DNA of 64,000 bases from Palsa-504 sp963744005 (GCA_963744005.1 CAVURU010000004.1:1-64000); one strand, 5' to 3'. Counted from the first letter of the stretch, positions 1 to 10,898 are shown. Program-made: numbers and translations. Notes: a model not told the origin generated them from the sequence alone.

Positions 1-65
1 GGCACGCCCGGTGACGTACGATCGGGGAGAGCCCGCGTTGACCAGACCAGGACCCCGACGGCGGC

Positions 66-789
66 GTGCGGTGGGTACGCCGGGCCCTCGACGTGCTCGA
101 GGCCCTGGCCGCGGGCGGGCGGAACCGCCGGCCTCGGCGATCTCGCCGCCGGCCTGCGGGCTGCCCGCGCCCGACCGTGCACCGGCTGCGCAGGCACGCT
201 GGCCGACCGCGGCTACCTCCGGCAGCTGCCCAACCGCCGGTGCAGCTCGGCTCCCGCCTCGTCCCGCTCGGGGCCGACGCGCACGCGCTGCTCGGCGAGC
301 GGGCGCTGCCGATCCTGCGCGCGCTGGCCGAGTTGTCCGGCGAATCGGCCAACCTGGCGGTGCTGACGCAGGGGCGCGCCGAGTACGTGGCCCAGGCCCC
401 GGCAGGCACACCATGCGGACTTTCACCGAGGTGGCAACCGGGTCGCGCTGCACTGCACCGGCGTCGGCAAGGCGCTGCTGGCCGCCCTTCCCCCGGCCCG
501 GCCAGCCGGCTGATCGCCACCGTGCCGCTGGCCGCGCGGACGGCCGGCACCATCACCGACCCGGCCGTCCTGCACGCGGAGATCGCGCTGATCCGCGCCC
601 GCGGGTACGCCCTGGACGAAGGCGAGATGGAGGTCGGCGTCCGCTGCGTCGCCGTCGGCATCGGCGGCCCGGCCCCGATGGCCGTGTCCGGTCTCGGGCC
701 CGGCGGCCAGGATGACCGACGACCTCATCGCGACCGCCGTGTCCGCGCTCCGCACGGCCGCCGGCCAGCTGCACCGTCAGCTCGGCTGA
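66..789 (+). pseudogene. IclR-family transcriptional regulator, broken by several frame shifts
   Basis: IclR-like sequence is spread over all three forward frames. A GTG start at 66 opens an N-terminal helix-turn-helix piece (VRRALDVLEALAAG, then APTVHRL in another frame). The middle reads LVPLGADAHALLGERALPILRALAELSGES in frame 3, and the effector-domain end reads SRLIATVPLAARTAG. The last part shifts again and ends with AAGQLHRQLG and a TGA at 787-789. At least three one-base shifts are needed to join these. Family members bind DNA as dimers and respond to a small aromatic or acyl ligand. The gene lies just upstream of an enoyl-CoA hydratase and may have controlled it. It is either a true pseudogene or the product of sequence errors, because the next gene is also shifted. 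Confidence 0.7.
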
Positions 790-898
790 CAATACGATCA
801 GCCCGACGAACGGGCGGTTCCCCTCGCGGCGAGCCCGCGGCCCCCGCCGTCGGTGCGCGCGGGTGCGGTCGTGCCTGTTTTCGTGGAGGCTTAGCGCC

Positions 899-1710
899 AT
901 GGCCGACATCGAGTACGCGGTCGAGGAGTACGTCGCGACGATCACGCTGAACCGCCCCGAGCGCAAGAACGCCTTCACGACCGCGATGGTCGACGCCTGG
1001 GCCGACGCGCTCGTCGCCGCCAGCGGCGACGAGCAGGTCCGCGCGGTCGTGGTCACCGGGGCCGACGGCGCCTTCTGCTCCGGGGTCGACCTGGCGGAGT
1101 TCAAGGGCGCCGTCCGCGCTCCGGCCGAGGAGAAGCGTTTCCTCACCGACCATGTGCACCGGGTCGCGCGTGCCGTGGAGGCACTCGACAAGCCGCTCAT
1201 CGCGGCCGTCGACGGCGCCGCGGTCGGCGCGGGCATGGACATGGCGCTGATGTGCGACTACCGGGTCGGGTCGCGGACGGCCCGGCTGGCCGAGGCCTAC
1301 ATCCGCATCGGGCTGGTGCCGGGCGACGGCGGCGCCTGGCTGCTGCCGCGCATCGTCGGCCGTCGCGGGCGCTGCGGATGCTGTGGACCGGGGAGTTCGT
1401 CGACGCGGCGGAGGCGCTGTCGCTGGGCATCCTGGACGAGGTCGCCGACGACAGCCTGGCCCGGGCCCGGGAATTCGCGGCCCAGGTCGCGGCGCAGCCG
1501 CCGCTGGCGGTGCGGATGATCAAGCGGGCGGTGCGCCAGGGCGCCCAGCAGGACCTGCTCGCCGCGCTTGACCTGGTCTCGTCCCACTTCGGCATCCTGT
1601 CCGCGACGGCCGACTCGGCCGAGGCCTATGACGCGTTCGTCAGCCCGCCGGACCCCGAAATTCACCGGGCGGTGATCTCGCCGCCGCCAGGACCCGATTT
1701 CGGGTTCTGA
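899..1710 (+). pseudogene. Enoyl-CoA hydratase/isomerase (crotonase family), one frame shift
   Basis: The ATG at 899 follows a GGAGG about 11 bases upstream. The first frame gives a typical crotonase start (ITLNRPERKNAFT), the oxyanion-hole region (GADGAFCSGVDLAEF) and the active-site helix (AAVDGAAVGAGMDMALMCDY, AYIRIGLVPGDGGAWLLPRIVG). At about 1355-1365 the frame moves by one base and continues as RALRMLWTGEFVDAAEAL to the stop at 1708. The joined protein would be about 270 residues, normal for the family. It hydrates trans-2-enoyl-CoA in beta-oxidation or related acyl-CoA catabolism. Catalytic glutamates are expected near LAEAYIRIG and GDGG. The conserved sequence on both sides of the shift suggests a base-call error rather than decay. 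Confidence 0.8.
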
Positions 1711-1761
1711 AGTTTCCGCTCAGGAGTTACGCTCAGATGAGCCACCGGAGAGGAGCTCGCC

Positions 1762-2471
1762 ATGTGCAGGGGAGGACGCCTGATAGCGGACTTCGAGGCG
1801 GGCACGAGCACCACGCCCGATGTCCCCGCGGAACTCCTTGAGCACCTGACCGTGACGGTTGACGGCCTGTGGGTGGTGTGGGCCTACAAGCTGGCCCGGC
1901 GACGCGGCGGCCTGTTCATTCCGCTGAGGGGCGATGACGGGCTATCCGGCCGATGCCAGGGCCGAGTGCCGCGCCGGGGTCCCGCGGCGCTCACCGGGCC
2001 CCCGATCCCGGGTGCACCTGCGGTTTCCATGCCCTCTCGGACGCCCGGCTGCCGGGCTGCGAGCCCGGGACGGCTGCTCGGCGCTGACCGTGGCGCTGTC
2101 CGGCCGGTACTGGCTTTCGATGGGCCGGCGCCGGGATGCTGTGGCGGGCGGAGCGGCAGACCGTGGTCCGCGTCGACCGGCTGGTCCGGCCCGGCTGGCC
2201 GGAAGAAGTCCCTGGTGCGCGTCGTCGGCCCGACGACCCCGATGGCCGTCCGGCGGTTCTCCCCGGCCCGGCTCCGCGCGATTCCGGTCCGGTGCGGCTG
2301 AGCCTGCCCGCCTCCTGCCCGGCGACGGTGGCGGGCCGGGACCACGCCGGCTGGTGCGCCAGCCCCGCCCGTCCAGGCACTCGCCGGCCGCCCTGGCCCT
2401 GGCCTAGCGGACTGCGCCGTCTCCGGCACGGTGGCGTGCTCCGCCGCGGCCGTCGGCGCGGTTTCGCATGA
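1762..2471 (+). pseudogene. Unrecognised protein with a CxCGFHA motif, frame-disrupted
   Basis: An open frame begins at ATG 1762 after a GGAGAGGAG ribosome site and reads MCRGGRLIADFEAGTS, then PAELLEHLTVTVDGLWVVWAYKL. Protein-like sequence then continues in other frames: CTCGFHALSDARLPGCE near 2013-2070 and MLWRAERQTVVRVDRL from 2136. The Cys-x-Cys-Gly-Phe-His motif suggests a small metal-binding or redox element, but I do not recognise the family. Joining the pieces needs two or more frame changes, so the end is uncertain. It follows the broken hydratase on the same strand by about 50 bases. Confidence 0.35.
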
Positions 2472-2473
2472 TG

Positions 2474-2513
2474 GTGGATCGTTCTACCCCGCGGGCGGGG
2501 TAGAACGATCGCC
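2474..2513. repeat. 40-base palindrome (hairpin copy B)
   Basis: Bases 2477-2492 (GATCGTTCTACCCCGC) are the exact reverse complement of 2495-2510, separated only by GG, giving a 16-bp perfect stem. Copy A at 51451-51490 has the same length, the same outer GTGGATCG and the same CCGCGGGCGG centre. The arms differ at five paired positions, and both sides change together. No T-run follows, so a classic terminator is not clear. It may be a palindromic repeat of a dispersed family or an RNA hairpin. Confidence 0.75.
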
Positions 2514-2756
2514 CACGTTGTTCGTCCCGGGGGCGGGGGAGGCAGGCGCCTGTCTCGGCAGTGCCCGCCAAGGCGCGCCGGTAGAGCACAAAGTGGCTGC
2601 AGAGTAATTCGCGACGTTCAGGATGTCGACGGTGTTGTCGTTCTCGTCGCAGACGTAGGCCTGGCGCCCGTTCGGGAGTACCGAGATGCTCGTCAGGGGC
2701 GAAGCCGCCTGGCGAACCTGCCCGGGAAACGTGGACGGAGCGCCCAGTGGGCCATT
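2484..2756 (-). pseudogene. Fragment of a YVTN-type beta-propeller protein
   Basis: Read on the minus strand, this stretch encodes TFPGQVRQAASPLTSISVLP followed by NGRQAYVCDENDNTVDILNVA. That is one recognisable YVTN/beta-propeller blade (LPNGR.AYV...NTV..I.....). The frame is closed by a stop upstream near 2780 and by TAG at 2484-2486 inside the palindrome. Only about one blade remains of a protein that would normally have seven. It is a gene remnant with no start codon. The rest of the interval up to the glutamine synthetase holds nothing else I recognise. Confidence 0.55.
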
Positions 2757-2847
2757 ACTTTTTCTGAACTACTTCTTTGCATGGCCGCTGGCTCTGCGCC
2801 GTTCGGGCCTCCCCATTCCGGGGGAGGCCCGAACGGCGCTCTCCGCG

Positions 2848-5030
2848 TCAGCGATCAGAGATGAAGAGCATCTCCTGGTAGGTGGCGAGGGGCCAGAGAT
2901 CGTCGGCCACCAGGGTCTCCAGCTCGTCGGCGGCCGCCCGCACCGCGTTCATGGCCGGCAGGTCCTCGTCCCGGATGTGCGCCGCCTGCTCCTCGGCGCT
3001 GCCCTCGTGGTCGTGCTCGATCTCGGCGCGGAGCGTGGCGATGCCCTCACGCAGGGCCTTGATCGCCGCGGACACCTCGTCGAGGGTGGTGGTGTCGAGT
3101 TCGGCGCCGATCGCCTGGAGGCTGGCCAGGTTGGTCGCCAGCTCCGTCTGGTAACGCAGCGCCGCGGGCAGGATGACGGTGTTGGCCATCTCCAGCGTCA
3201 GGCGGGCCTCGACGCCCACGCTCAGGACGTACTGCTCGAGACCGATCTCGTAGCGGCTGTGCATCTCGTGGTGGCTGAAGACCCCGTAGTGGCTGAACAG
3301 CTCGAGCGCGTCCTCGGTGACCAGCTGGGGCAGGGCGTCCACGGTGGTGCGGAGGTTCGGCAGGCCCCTCGCTTCGGCCTCGACCGGCCACGCGTCGGTG
3401 TAGCCGTCGCCGTTGAACACGACCTTGCCATGGACGGTGATGATCTCCTCGAGGACCTTCTGGACGGCGGCGTTGAACTCGGTCCCCTCGGCCGTCAGCC
3501 CCTCGAGCTCGGTGGCGATGTAGTCCAGCGCCTCGGCCAGGATGGTGTTGATCATCACCATCGGGCCGGCGATCGACTGCAACGACCCCGGGGCCCGGAA
3601 CTCGAAGCGGTTCCCGGTGAAGGCGAAGGGGCTGGTGCGGTTGCGGTCACCCGGGTCGGTCGGCAGCACCGGCAGCGTGTCCACCCCGATCTCCAGGGTG
3701 CCCTTCTGCTTGGAGCTCTTGGCGCCGCCCTTGGCGATCTGCTCGAAGACGTCGGTCAGCTGGTCGCCCAGGAAGATCGAGATGATGGCCGGCGGGGCTT
3801 CGTTGGCTCCCAGCCGGTGGTCGTTGCTCGCCGAGGCGACCGAGGCCCGCAGCAGGCCGCCGTACTTGTGGACGGCGCGGATGACCGCGGCGCAGAAGAC
3901 GAGGAACTGGGCGTTGGCGTGCGGGGTGTCTCCCGGCAGCAGGAGGTTGCCCTCGGTCGAGTTGCCCAGCGAGAAGTTGACGTGCTTGCCCGAGCCGTTG
4001 ATGCCCTCGAACGGCTTCTCGTGGAACAGGCACTCCATGCCGTGCTTCCGGGCGATGCGCTTCAGGGTCGACATCAGCAGCTGCTGGTGGTCGGCCGCCA
4101 CGTTAGAGCGCTCGAACATCGGGGCCAGCTCGAACTGGCCGGGGGCCACTTCCTGGTGACGGGTCTTGGCCGGGATCCCGAGCTTGAAGAGCTCCCGCTC
4201 GCAGTCGAGCATGTAGCCGAGGACCCGGTCGGGGATGGCGCCGAAGTAGTGGTCATCGAACTCCTGCCCCTTGGGGGCCTTGGCTCCGAACAGCGTGCGG
4301 CCGGCGTTGAGCAGGTCGGGACGGCTGAGGAAGAAGCTCCGGTCGATCAGGAAGTACTCCTGCTCGGGACCGGCGAACGACACCACGGCGTCCGGGTGCT
4401 CGTGACCGAACAGCTTCAGCACCCGTTCGGCCTGCTTGGCCATCGCCTGCTGGGAACGCAGGAGCGGCGTCTTGTGGTCGAGGGCCTCACCCGTCATCGA
4501 GATGAACACGGTGGGGATGCACAGGGTCTTGCCGTTCGGGTTGTCGAGGATGTAAGCGGGGCTGGTGGCGTCCCAGCCGGTGTAGCCCCTCGCCTCGAAG
4601 GTGTTGCGGAGGCCGCCGTTGGGGAAGCTCGAGGCATCCGGCTCGCCCTGGGTCAGCGTCTTGCCCGCGAACTCGGCGATCGACGAGCCGTCCCCGCCCG
4701 GCTCGAGGAAGCTGTCGTGCTTCTCCGCGGTCAGGTGGGTCAGCGGATAGAAGACGTGCGCGTAATGGGTGGCGCCCTTCTCCATGGCCCAGTCTTTCAT
4801 CGCCGCGGCGACGACATCGGCGACGGTCGGGTCCAGCGGCTTGGAGTGCTCGATCGTGGCCATCAGCGACTTGAACACCAGCTTGGGCAGCCGCTTCTGC
4901 ATGACCGACTTGCTGAAGACGTTCTCGCCGAACACGTCCCCCGGCGCCCCCGACTCCGGACGATCCCCGCCGGGGGCGTGTAATCCTTGACCGCTTCGAT
5001 CGCCTGGAGTCGGGCCTTGCTTCCGCTCAT
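2848..5030 (-). CDS. glnN: Type III glutamine synthetase (GlnN family), one N-terminal frame shift
   Basis: This encodes an ATP-dependent glutamate-ammonia ligase of the large type III class (about 727 residues when joined; the family is 700-730). Visible motifs include SFAGPEQEYFLID (Glu metal ligands), FHEKPFEGINGSGKHVNFSL and DHRLGANEAPPAIISIFLGD, plus the GSIII-specific N-terminal FGENVFSKSVMQKRLPK. The best start is ATG at 5030 behind a perfect AGGAGG, giving MSGSKARLQAIEAVKDYTPP. One base is missing near 4950 (GIV to PESGAPGDVF) and breaks this frame, so the uninterrupted frame begins only at 4935. Type III enzymes are not adenylylated like GlnA. The gene stands alone, with no other nitrogen gene nearby. 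No clean GlnR box was found upstream. Confidence 0.93.
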
Positions 5031-5678
5031 GGGAACTCCTCCTGGGCCTCTGCGACCCCGTTGTCCACCAACTTCGTCCCCGCAGGTCGAGCCTCGGCTG
5101 CTGTGGATTGCGGTGGCAACGCTAGGAAGAGCGCGTGACGCGCCTATTTCTGGGACATGTACGAAATGTTTCGCTTTCCTCGGCGGGCCAGGGCCAATGC
5201 GCGTTTCCCGGTGACGGGTCTTGGCATCGTCCCGCAGGTGGGCGAGGGATTCGCGGTTGTGCGCAACGACGTTCGGCTGACGATTATCCGCCCCACCCGC
5301 ACGTACGTTCGGGGGAACTCATCGATGCTTGTCTTGACGCAGGCCGACGGATACGCCTTAAGCGGCAAGTTGCCTACGAGTGCCCAGTGACCCTGGAATG
5401 CAACGCAGGCGAGATGACACTGCTGCCAATCGCCGGGTCCGGGACCCCGGTTGTCCCTGCCGTTCCGGTTCACCAAGGGCACGAAGACGCGGCCCGGGAA
5501 GCTCGTCCTCGGCGACCTCGAACCAAGTCGGGCCTCCGGTTGCCGAACGCTGCCTGATCTGGCGGATATCGTCGCCGTCAGGGTAAAATTGTCGCTTTAC
5601 TGTGAGGTGGCCGGATTGTGGCTATGGAGGCAAAATCCTGTGCGTGCGTCATCCCTTTTGTGCCGCTCGTGCTGAGTC
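5031..5678. other. Intergenic region between divergent glnN and LuxR-type regulator
   Basis: This region is less GC-rich than its surroundings and has no convincing gene. Short frames on both strands show no recognisable domain. It must carry both promoters. The sequence GCGAAACATTTCGTAC (minus strand, near 5160-5180) resembles half of a GlnR-type site but has the wrong spacing, so I do not call it. Confidence 0.5.
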
Positions 5679-8499
5679 ATGACCCGGTGGCACGGCGACA
5701 GCAATGAGTGGTCCGGGGCTTTTCCGCGCCGGGAGCCGGTCGAGGCACAGGCCGTCCCGGACGTTCTGGTGGGCCGCAGCGGTGATTGCGGGGCGCTGGA
5801 TGAGCTGGTGGAGGCGATCCGCCAGGGCCTGAGCCGGTCGCTGGTGATCCTCGGTGAGCCGGGCATCGGCAAGACCCGTCTGCTGGAGTACGCGGCGCAG
5901 GCTGCCGACGGCGTGCGGACGGTCAGAATTGCCGGGCTGGAGTCGGAGCTGCGGCTGGGCTTCGCCGCGCTGCACCGAATGCTGGTGCCGTTCCTGGACC
6001 GGGTCGGCCTGCTGCCTGCCCCGCAGCGGGAGGCGCTGGATTCGGCGTTCGGCCTGGCGGCCGGGCCGCCCGGCGGACCGTTTCCTGGTCAGCATGAGCG
6101 TGCTGACGCTGCTCGCCGAGATTGCCGCCGAGCAGCCGCTGATCTGGCTGGTCGATGATGCGCACTGGCTGGACCGCGAGTCAGTGGAGGTGCTTGGCTT
6201 CGTCGCGCGGCGCCTGCACGCGGACAGCACGGGCCTGCTCTTCTGCGCGCGCGAGGCCTCGCCGGGGCTGGCCGCGCTCGATGGGCTACCCATCCGCCAT
6301 CTCAGTGGCCTGGAGCCTGCGGCGGCCCGGGCCTTGCTCGCGGCGACTGTCTCGGGGCCTCTCAACGCCCGGGTGGCCGCACGGATCATCAACGAGACCG
6401 GCGGTAACCCGCTCGCGTTGCGGGAACTGGCCGCGCACCTCACGCCCGACCAGCTGGCAGGCCGCTCGCCGCTGCCGGAGCGGCTGCCGGTCGGCCGCCG
6501 CCTGCAAGGGCACTTCCTGGGCCAGGCGAAGATGCTCCCGCCCGCCACCGGCACCTGGCTGCTGCTCGCCTCAGCAGCATCGGGCGATGACCCCGCCGCG
6601 CTCTGGCGGGCGGCCGCGCTGCTGGGCCTGGAGCCTGACGCCGCCGATCCTGCCGTGGCTCAGGACATCGTGTCGGTTGACCCGCGAGTGGCGTTCCGGC
6701 ACCCGCTCATCCGTTCCGCGGTCTACGAGGGGGCACGGTCGGGCGACCGTCGCCGGGTGCACGAGGCCTTGGCGAGCATCGCCGGGCAGGGCGGCAACCC
6801 GGACGAGGCAGCGTGGCACCGCGCCGCGGCCAGCGTGGTGCCCGATGAGGATGTCGCGGCTGACCTCGAGCGCTCGGCCGCGCGCGCGGAACGGCGCGGC
6901 GGCTATGTCGCGCAGGCCACGTTCCTGGCCCGGGCGGCTGACCTGACCCCGGACCCGCGGGGCCGTGCCGTGCGGCTCCTCGCCGCGGCCCAGGCCTATC
7001 TCGTCGCGGGGGACGGTGCCCTGGCCGAGGCCATGCTGGACCTGGCGGCGCCCCGGCTGGCGGAAGCGGGACTGCACGTGGCGGCGCAGCGCCTGCGGGC
7101 CTCGATCGCCGTCTTCTTCTCGCGGCACAAGGACGCTCCCCGCCTCCTGCTGGACACCGTCGCCGCCGTTGATCCTCCCGACGCGCCCCTGATCCGCGCG
7201 ATGCTCTTCGAGGCCCTGCAGGCGGCACTGGTAGCCCGCCAGCACACGGTCGGCACGACGCCCCTGGAAGTGGCCCGCGCCGCGCTGCGGGCGCCCCGGG
7301 ATCCGGGCCTGGACCCGACGGCTACCGACCTGCTGCTGGACGGCTTCGCCACCCGTATCGCCGTCGGATACCCGGAGGCGGTGCCGCTGCTCCGCTCCGC
7401 GGTCGGGGCGTTCAGCACCAGCGACCAGGCCACGCCCGCCGGGATACCAGGCATCATCCTCGCGCAGTTCGCAGCGGATGACCTGTGGGACGACCAGGGA
7501 CGCCGGGCGATGTTCCTGCGCGCCGAGGCAGTCCACCGCCGGCACGGGGCACTGGGCGCGCTGCGCGTCATCCTGGCGGGCCTGTGCACCAGCGAACTGT
7601 GGGCGGGGCGGCTGGCCGAGGCCGAAGCGCGGTACTTCGAGGCGGCCGAGATCTCCGCGCTGATCGGCATACCGCCGCCGGCCTCAACCGGAGTGCTGCT
7701 GGATCTGCGGGCTTGGCAGGGGCGGGAGGCGGAGAGCCGGGCCCTGGCGGCGACGACGGAGAAATGGGGCGAGGAACGCGGGGCTCCTGTCCTGGGGTTC
7801 TTCGCCCTGATCGGGCTGACCGTGCTGGAGCTGAGCCTGGGCCGCTACGCCGAAGCGCTGAGCTGGGGCCTGCGCATCTACGACAGCGACCCGCCGGGAT
7901 TCGGCAGTCGCGTCCTGCCCGAGATCGTCGAAGCCGGCGCGCGCGCCGGCGATCACCACGCCGCCCGCGCCGCGCTCGGCCGCCTTGCTGACCGGGCCAC
8001 GGCCAGCGGCACACCGTGGGCGCTGGGCATGCTGGCCCGGTCACGTGCGCTGCTGGCCCCCGACTCCGCGGCCGAGGCTTTTTACGGCGAGGCCATAGCG
8101 CACCTGGACCGAACCTCGGTCCGCACGGAACTCGCCCGCGCCCATCTGCTCTACGGCGAGTGGCTGCGCCGCCAGAAGCGCCGCCGCCACGCCGGCGCGC
8201 AGCTGCGCACGGCCTACCGCATGTTCGACGCCATGGGGGCCGCGGCGTTTGCGCGCCGCAGCCGTGCGGAGCTCCTGGCGGTGGGCGGCCACCTCCCTGA
8301 GCCCGCGGAGCTGGCGGGCCCGGACCTGACTCCGCAGGAGACGCAGATCGCCCGCCTGGCCGCGGCCGGCGTGACCAACGCGGAGATCGCCACCCGCCTG
8401 TTCGTGACCACGTCCACCGTCGAGTACCACCTCGGCAAGGTGTTCCGGAAACTCAGCATCACCTCCCGCCGGCAGCTCGCCACCGCCCTCAAGGGCTGA
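5679..8499 (+). CDS. LuxR-family regulator with N-terminal AAA ATPase (LAL type), one frame shift
   Basis: This is a large regulator of about 940 residues. The first frame (ATG 5679) has VGRSGDCGALDEL and Walker A GEPGIGKT at residues 59-66. Near 6075 one base shifts the frame, which then continues with Walker B (LIWLVDDAHWLD), a long helical TPR-like middle and a C-terminal LuxR helix-turn-helix (LTPQETQIARLAAAGVTNAE, then STVEYHLGKVFRKL). Proteins of this STAND/LAL class bind ATP and an unknown inducer and activate nearby genes. The hydrolase-cupin-hydrolase group begins about 120 bases downstream on the same strand and is a plausible target. The two halves fit exactly, so the shift is probably a base-call error. 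Confidence 0.9.
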
Positions 8500-8615
8500 C
8501 GCAGGCACACAAGCCCCGGCGGGCCCACGATGACTGGGGTCTTTCCCTGATTCGGTGACGGGCCGCGCCGTGATCGGCTGTACGCGTCAGGCCTCACCGC
8601 GGAAAGGGCACTCGC

Positions 8616-9473
8616 ATGGCGTTCATCACCGTCGGCCGGGAGAACAGCGCCGACATCAACCTCTACTACGAGGACCTCGGCAGCGGACCGCCGGTCGTGC
8701 TGCTGAGTGGCTGGCCACTCGACAGCCGCTCCTGGGAACCGCAGGCGCACGCACTGCTGGCGGGCGGCTACCGGGTCGTCACCTACGACCGCCGCGGCTT
8801 CGGGCAGTCCAGCCGGCCCACCGCCGGCTACGACTTCGACACCCTCGCCGCCGATCTCAGCATGCTGCTCACCGAACTCGACCTGCAGGACGCCACCCTG
8901 GTCGGCTTCTCGCTCGGCACCGGGGAAGTGGCCCGCTACATCGGGAAATACGGGACCGGCCGCCTGAAGAGCTGCGTCTTCATCGAGAGTCTCGCGCCGT
9001 CGTTCGGCAAGTCTGACGAGAACCCCAACGGCGTCGACCGGGCGACGATCGACACCATCCGGCAGGCCATCATCGACGACCGCCCCGCGTGGCTGACCGG
9101 GCTGCTCGGGGACTTCCTCAACCTCGACGACTATCTCGGAAAGCGGGTCAGCGAGGAGACGGTGCGCAACAGCTGGAACGCCGGGGCCGGGGCGTCGCCG
9201 TGGGCGACGTGGGCCTGCGTGCTCACGTGGCTGGACGACTTCCATGAGGACATCAAGCGGATCGACATCCCGGCGCTGATTCTGCACGGGACGGCCGACC
9301 GGATCCTGTCCCTCGAGGGACAGGGGCGCCGGATGCACGCGGCCCTGCCGGCCGCGCACTACGTCGAGATCGAGGGTGGCCCGCACGTCATGTGCGTCAG
9401 CCACGCCAAGGAAGTCAACCGCGAGCTCCTGGCGTTCCTCGGCCGCGTCGCTCCGGCCAGCGCATCGGCCTGA
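8616..9473 (+). CDS. Alpha/beta hydrolase, non-haem chloroperoxidase-like
   Basis: A 285-residue alpha/beta hydrolase starting at ATG 8616 after GGAAAGGG. The nucleophile elbow is GFSLGTGE (Ser), the acid is in HGTADRIL and the His in GGPHVMC. The stretches YYEDLGSGPPVVLLSGWPL, RGFGQSS and GEVARYIGKYGTGR are typical of the cofactor-free bromo/chloroperoxidase-esterase group. In vivo these are mostly esterases or lactonases; perhydrolysis is a side reaction. It is close kin to the hydrolase at 9940-10761, with a cupin gene between them, so the three look like one operon. Confidence 0.85.
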   Translation: MAFITVGRENSADINLYYEDLGSGPPVVLLSGWPLDSRSWEPQAHALLAGGYRVVTYDRRGFGQSSRPTAGYDFDTLAADLSMLLTELDLQDATLVGFSLGTGEVARYIGKYGTGRLKSCVFIESLAPSFGKSDENPNGVDRATIDTIRQAIIDDRPAWLTGLLGDFLNLDDYLGKRVSEETVRNSWNAGAGASPWATWACVLTWLDDFHEDIKRIDIPALILHGTADRILSLEGQGRRMHAALPAAHYVEIEGGPHVMCVSHAKEVNRELLAFLGRVAPASASA

Positions 9474-9476
9474 CTC

Positions 9477-9863
9477 ATGGCGCCGACACCTACGGGCGGA
9501 CCGCAGCAGCCGGGCGACGCACTCACCAGCAAGCTCAAGCGCACCGAACTCCAGCACAAGCCATCCTCGATACCCGGGCGGGAGATCGTCCAGGTGCTCA
9601 CCGAGATCCCATGCGGGGTGGAGTCAGGCTGGCACATCCACCCCGGTGAGGAAGTCGGGTACATCCTCGCCGGGACGGTCCACATGATGATCCAGGACCA
9701 GCCCACCCTCATCCTGCCGGCTGGCGACCCCTTCCTGATACCGCCCCGCACCCCGCACAACGCCCTGGACGTCGGACCGGGAACCGGGCAGATGCTCTCC
9801 ACCTACATCGTCGAAGTGGGGCAGCCACTGGCGGAGTTCGTCGACGGCCCAGCCGCCCCGTGA
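9477..9863 (+). CDS. Cupin-domain protein
   Basis: A 128-residue single-domain cupin. Motif 1 reads GWHIHPGEEVGYILAGTVHM, supplying the His-x-His...Glu...His metal set, and motif 2 contains the spaced PAGDPFLIPPRTPHNALDVG. The start lies four bases after the stop of the preceding hydrolase, indicating co-transcription. Such small cupins act as quercetinase-like or cysteine-dioxygenase-like metalloenzymes, or as sensors. The substrate cannot be told from sequence. Confidence 0.82.
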   Translation: MAPTPTGGPQQPGDALTSKLKRTELQHKPSSIPGREIVQVLTEIPCGVESGWHIHPGEEVGYILAGTVHMMIQDQPTLILPAGDPFLIPPRTPHNALDVGPGTGQMLSTYIVEVGQPLAEFVDGPAAP

Positions 9864-9939
9864 CCCGACCCGCTCCCCTGTGACATCCGCAGGCTCGGCC
9901 ATGACCGCTGGCCCAGCGCCAGCCGAAAGGAACCAGGAA

Positions 9940-10761
9940 ATGAGCACGATCATCACCAGCGACGGCACCGAGATCTACTACAAGGACTGGGGCAGCGGGC
10001 CGGTCGTGACGTTCTCGCACGGCTGGCCGCTGAGCGCCGACGCGTGGGACGGCCAGATGCACTTCCTCGCCCAGAACGGCTTCCGCGTGGTCGGGCACGA
10101 CCGGCGCGGCCACGGCCGCTCCAGCCAGACCTCAACCGGAAACGACATGGACGGCTATGCCGACGACCTCGCGGCGGTGATCGAGGCGCTGGACCTGACG
10201 GATGCCACACTGGTGGGCCATTCCACCGGCGGCGGGGAGGTCGCCCGCTATATCGGCCGGCACGGGACGGGGCGGGTGGCCAAGGCCGCCCTGGTCTCGG
10301 CGGTACCGCCGATCATGCTGAAATCAGCGGCCAACCCCGAAGGGCTGCCGATGGAGGTCTTCGACGGCCTGCGTGCGGGCCTGGTCAAGGACCGCTCGCA
10401 GTTCTACCAGGACCTGGCCACGCCGTTCTATGGGGCCAACCGGCCCGGCTCCCAGGTATCGCAGGGAGTGCTGGACCAGTTCTGGCTCTGGAGCATGCAG
10501 TCCGGCCTGCGGAACGCCTACGCGAGCATCAAGGCCTTCTCGGAGACGGACTTCACCGAGGACCTGAAGAAGTTCGACGTGCCGACCCTGGTCCTGCACG
10601 GCGAGGACGACCAGATCGTCCCGGTCAAGGACGCAGCGGTCAAGTCGGCACGGCTCATCAAGGGCGCGCAGGAGATCTACTATCCCGGCGCGCCGCACGG
10701 CCTGATGGACACCCACGCGGACAGGTTCAACGCCGACCTGCTGGCGTTCCTGCGGAGCTAA
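9940..10761 (+). CDS. Alpha/beta hydrolase, non-haem chloroperoxidase-like
   Basis: A 273-residue enzyme. The open frame reaches back to 9880, but ATG 9940 with GAAAGGAA just upstream gives the family start MSTIITSDGTEIYYKDWGSG. The nucleophile is Ser in VGHSTGGGEVARYIG, the acid is in HGEDDQIVP and the His in PGAPHGLMDTH. It belongs to the cofactor-free haloperoxidase/esterase group, which also hydrolyses aryl esters. It is a paralogue of 8616-9473 and ends the putative hydrolase-cupin-hydrolase operon, being followed by a strong terminator hairpin. Confidence 0.88.
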   Translation: MSTIITSDGTEIYYKDWGSGPVVTFSHGWPLSADAWDGQMHFLAQNGFRVVGHDRRGHGRSSQTSTGNDMDGYADDLAAVIEALDLTDATLVGHSTGGGEVARYIGRHGTGRVAKAALVSAVPPIMLKSAANPEGLPMEVFDGLRAGLVKDRSQFYQDLATPFYGANRPGSQVSQGVLDQFWLWSMQSGLRNAYASIKAFSETDFTEDLKKFDVPTLVLHGEDDQIVPVKDAAVKSARLIKGAQEIYYPGAPHGLMDTHADRFNADLLAFLRS

Positions 10762-10768
10762 GGAAAAG

Positions 10769-10799
10769 GGGGAACCGCGGCATCGCGCCGCGGTTCCCC
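10769..10799 (+). terminator. Hairpin terminator after hydrolase operon
   Basis: GGGGAACCGCGG at 10769-10780 pairs perfectly with CCGCGGTTCCCC at 10788-10799 around a 7-base loop, 8 bases after the hydrolase stop. There is no U-tract, as is common for actinobacterial terminators. Confidence 0.75.
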
Positions 10800-10898
10800 G
10801 GGGCCCGTGGCTGCTACCGAAAGGCGTCATCGGGCCGGCCGCCGGCATGATGATAAAGTAGGAGAGTAAGAAAGTCTCACCCGGAAGGAACGGCTGTC

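Noticed and set aside
2686..4983. Long plus-strand open frame of 765 codons
   Set aside because: It is the antisense shadow of glnN. The minus strand carries all conserved glutamine synthetase motifs, and the plus frame has none.
5155..5185. Possible GlnR site upstream of glnN
   Set aside because: GAAAC and GTAC half-sites are present but the spacing is five rather than six bases and no second pair follows.
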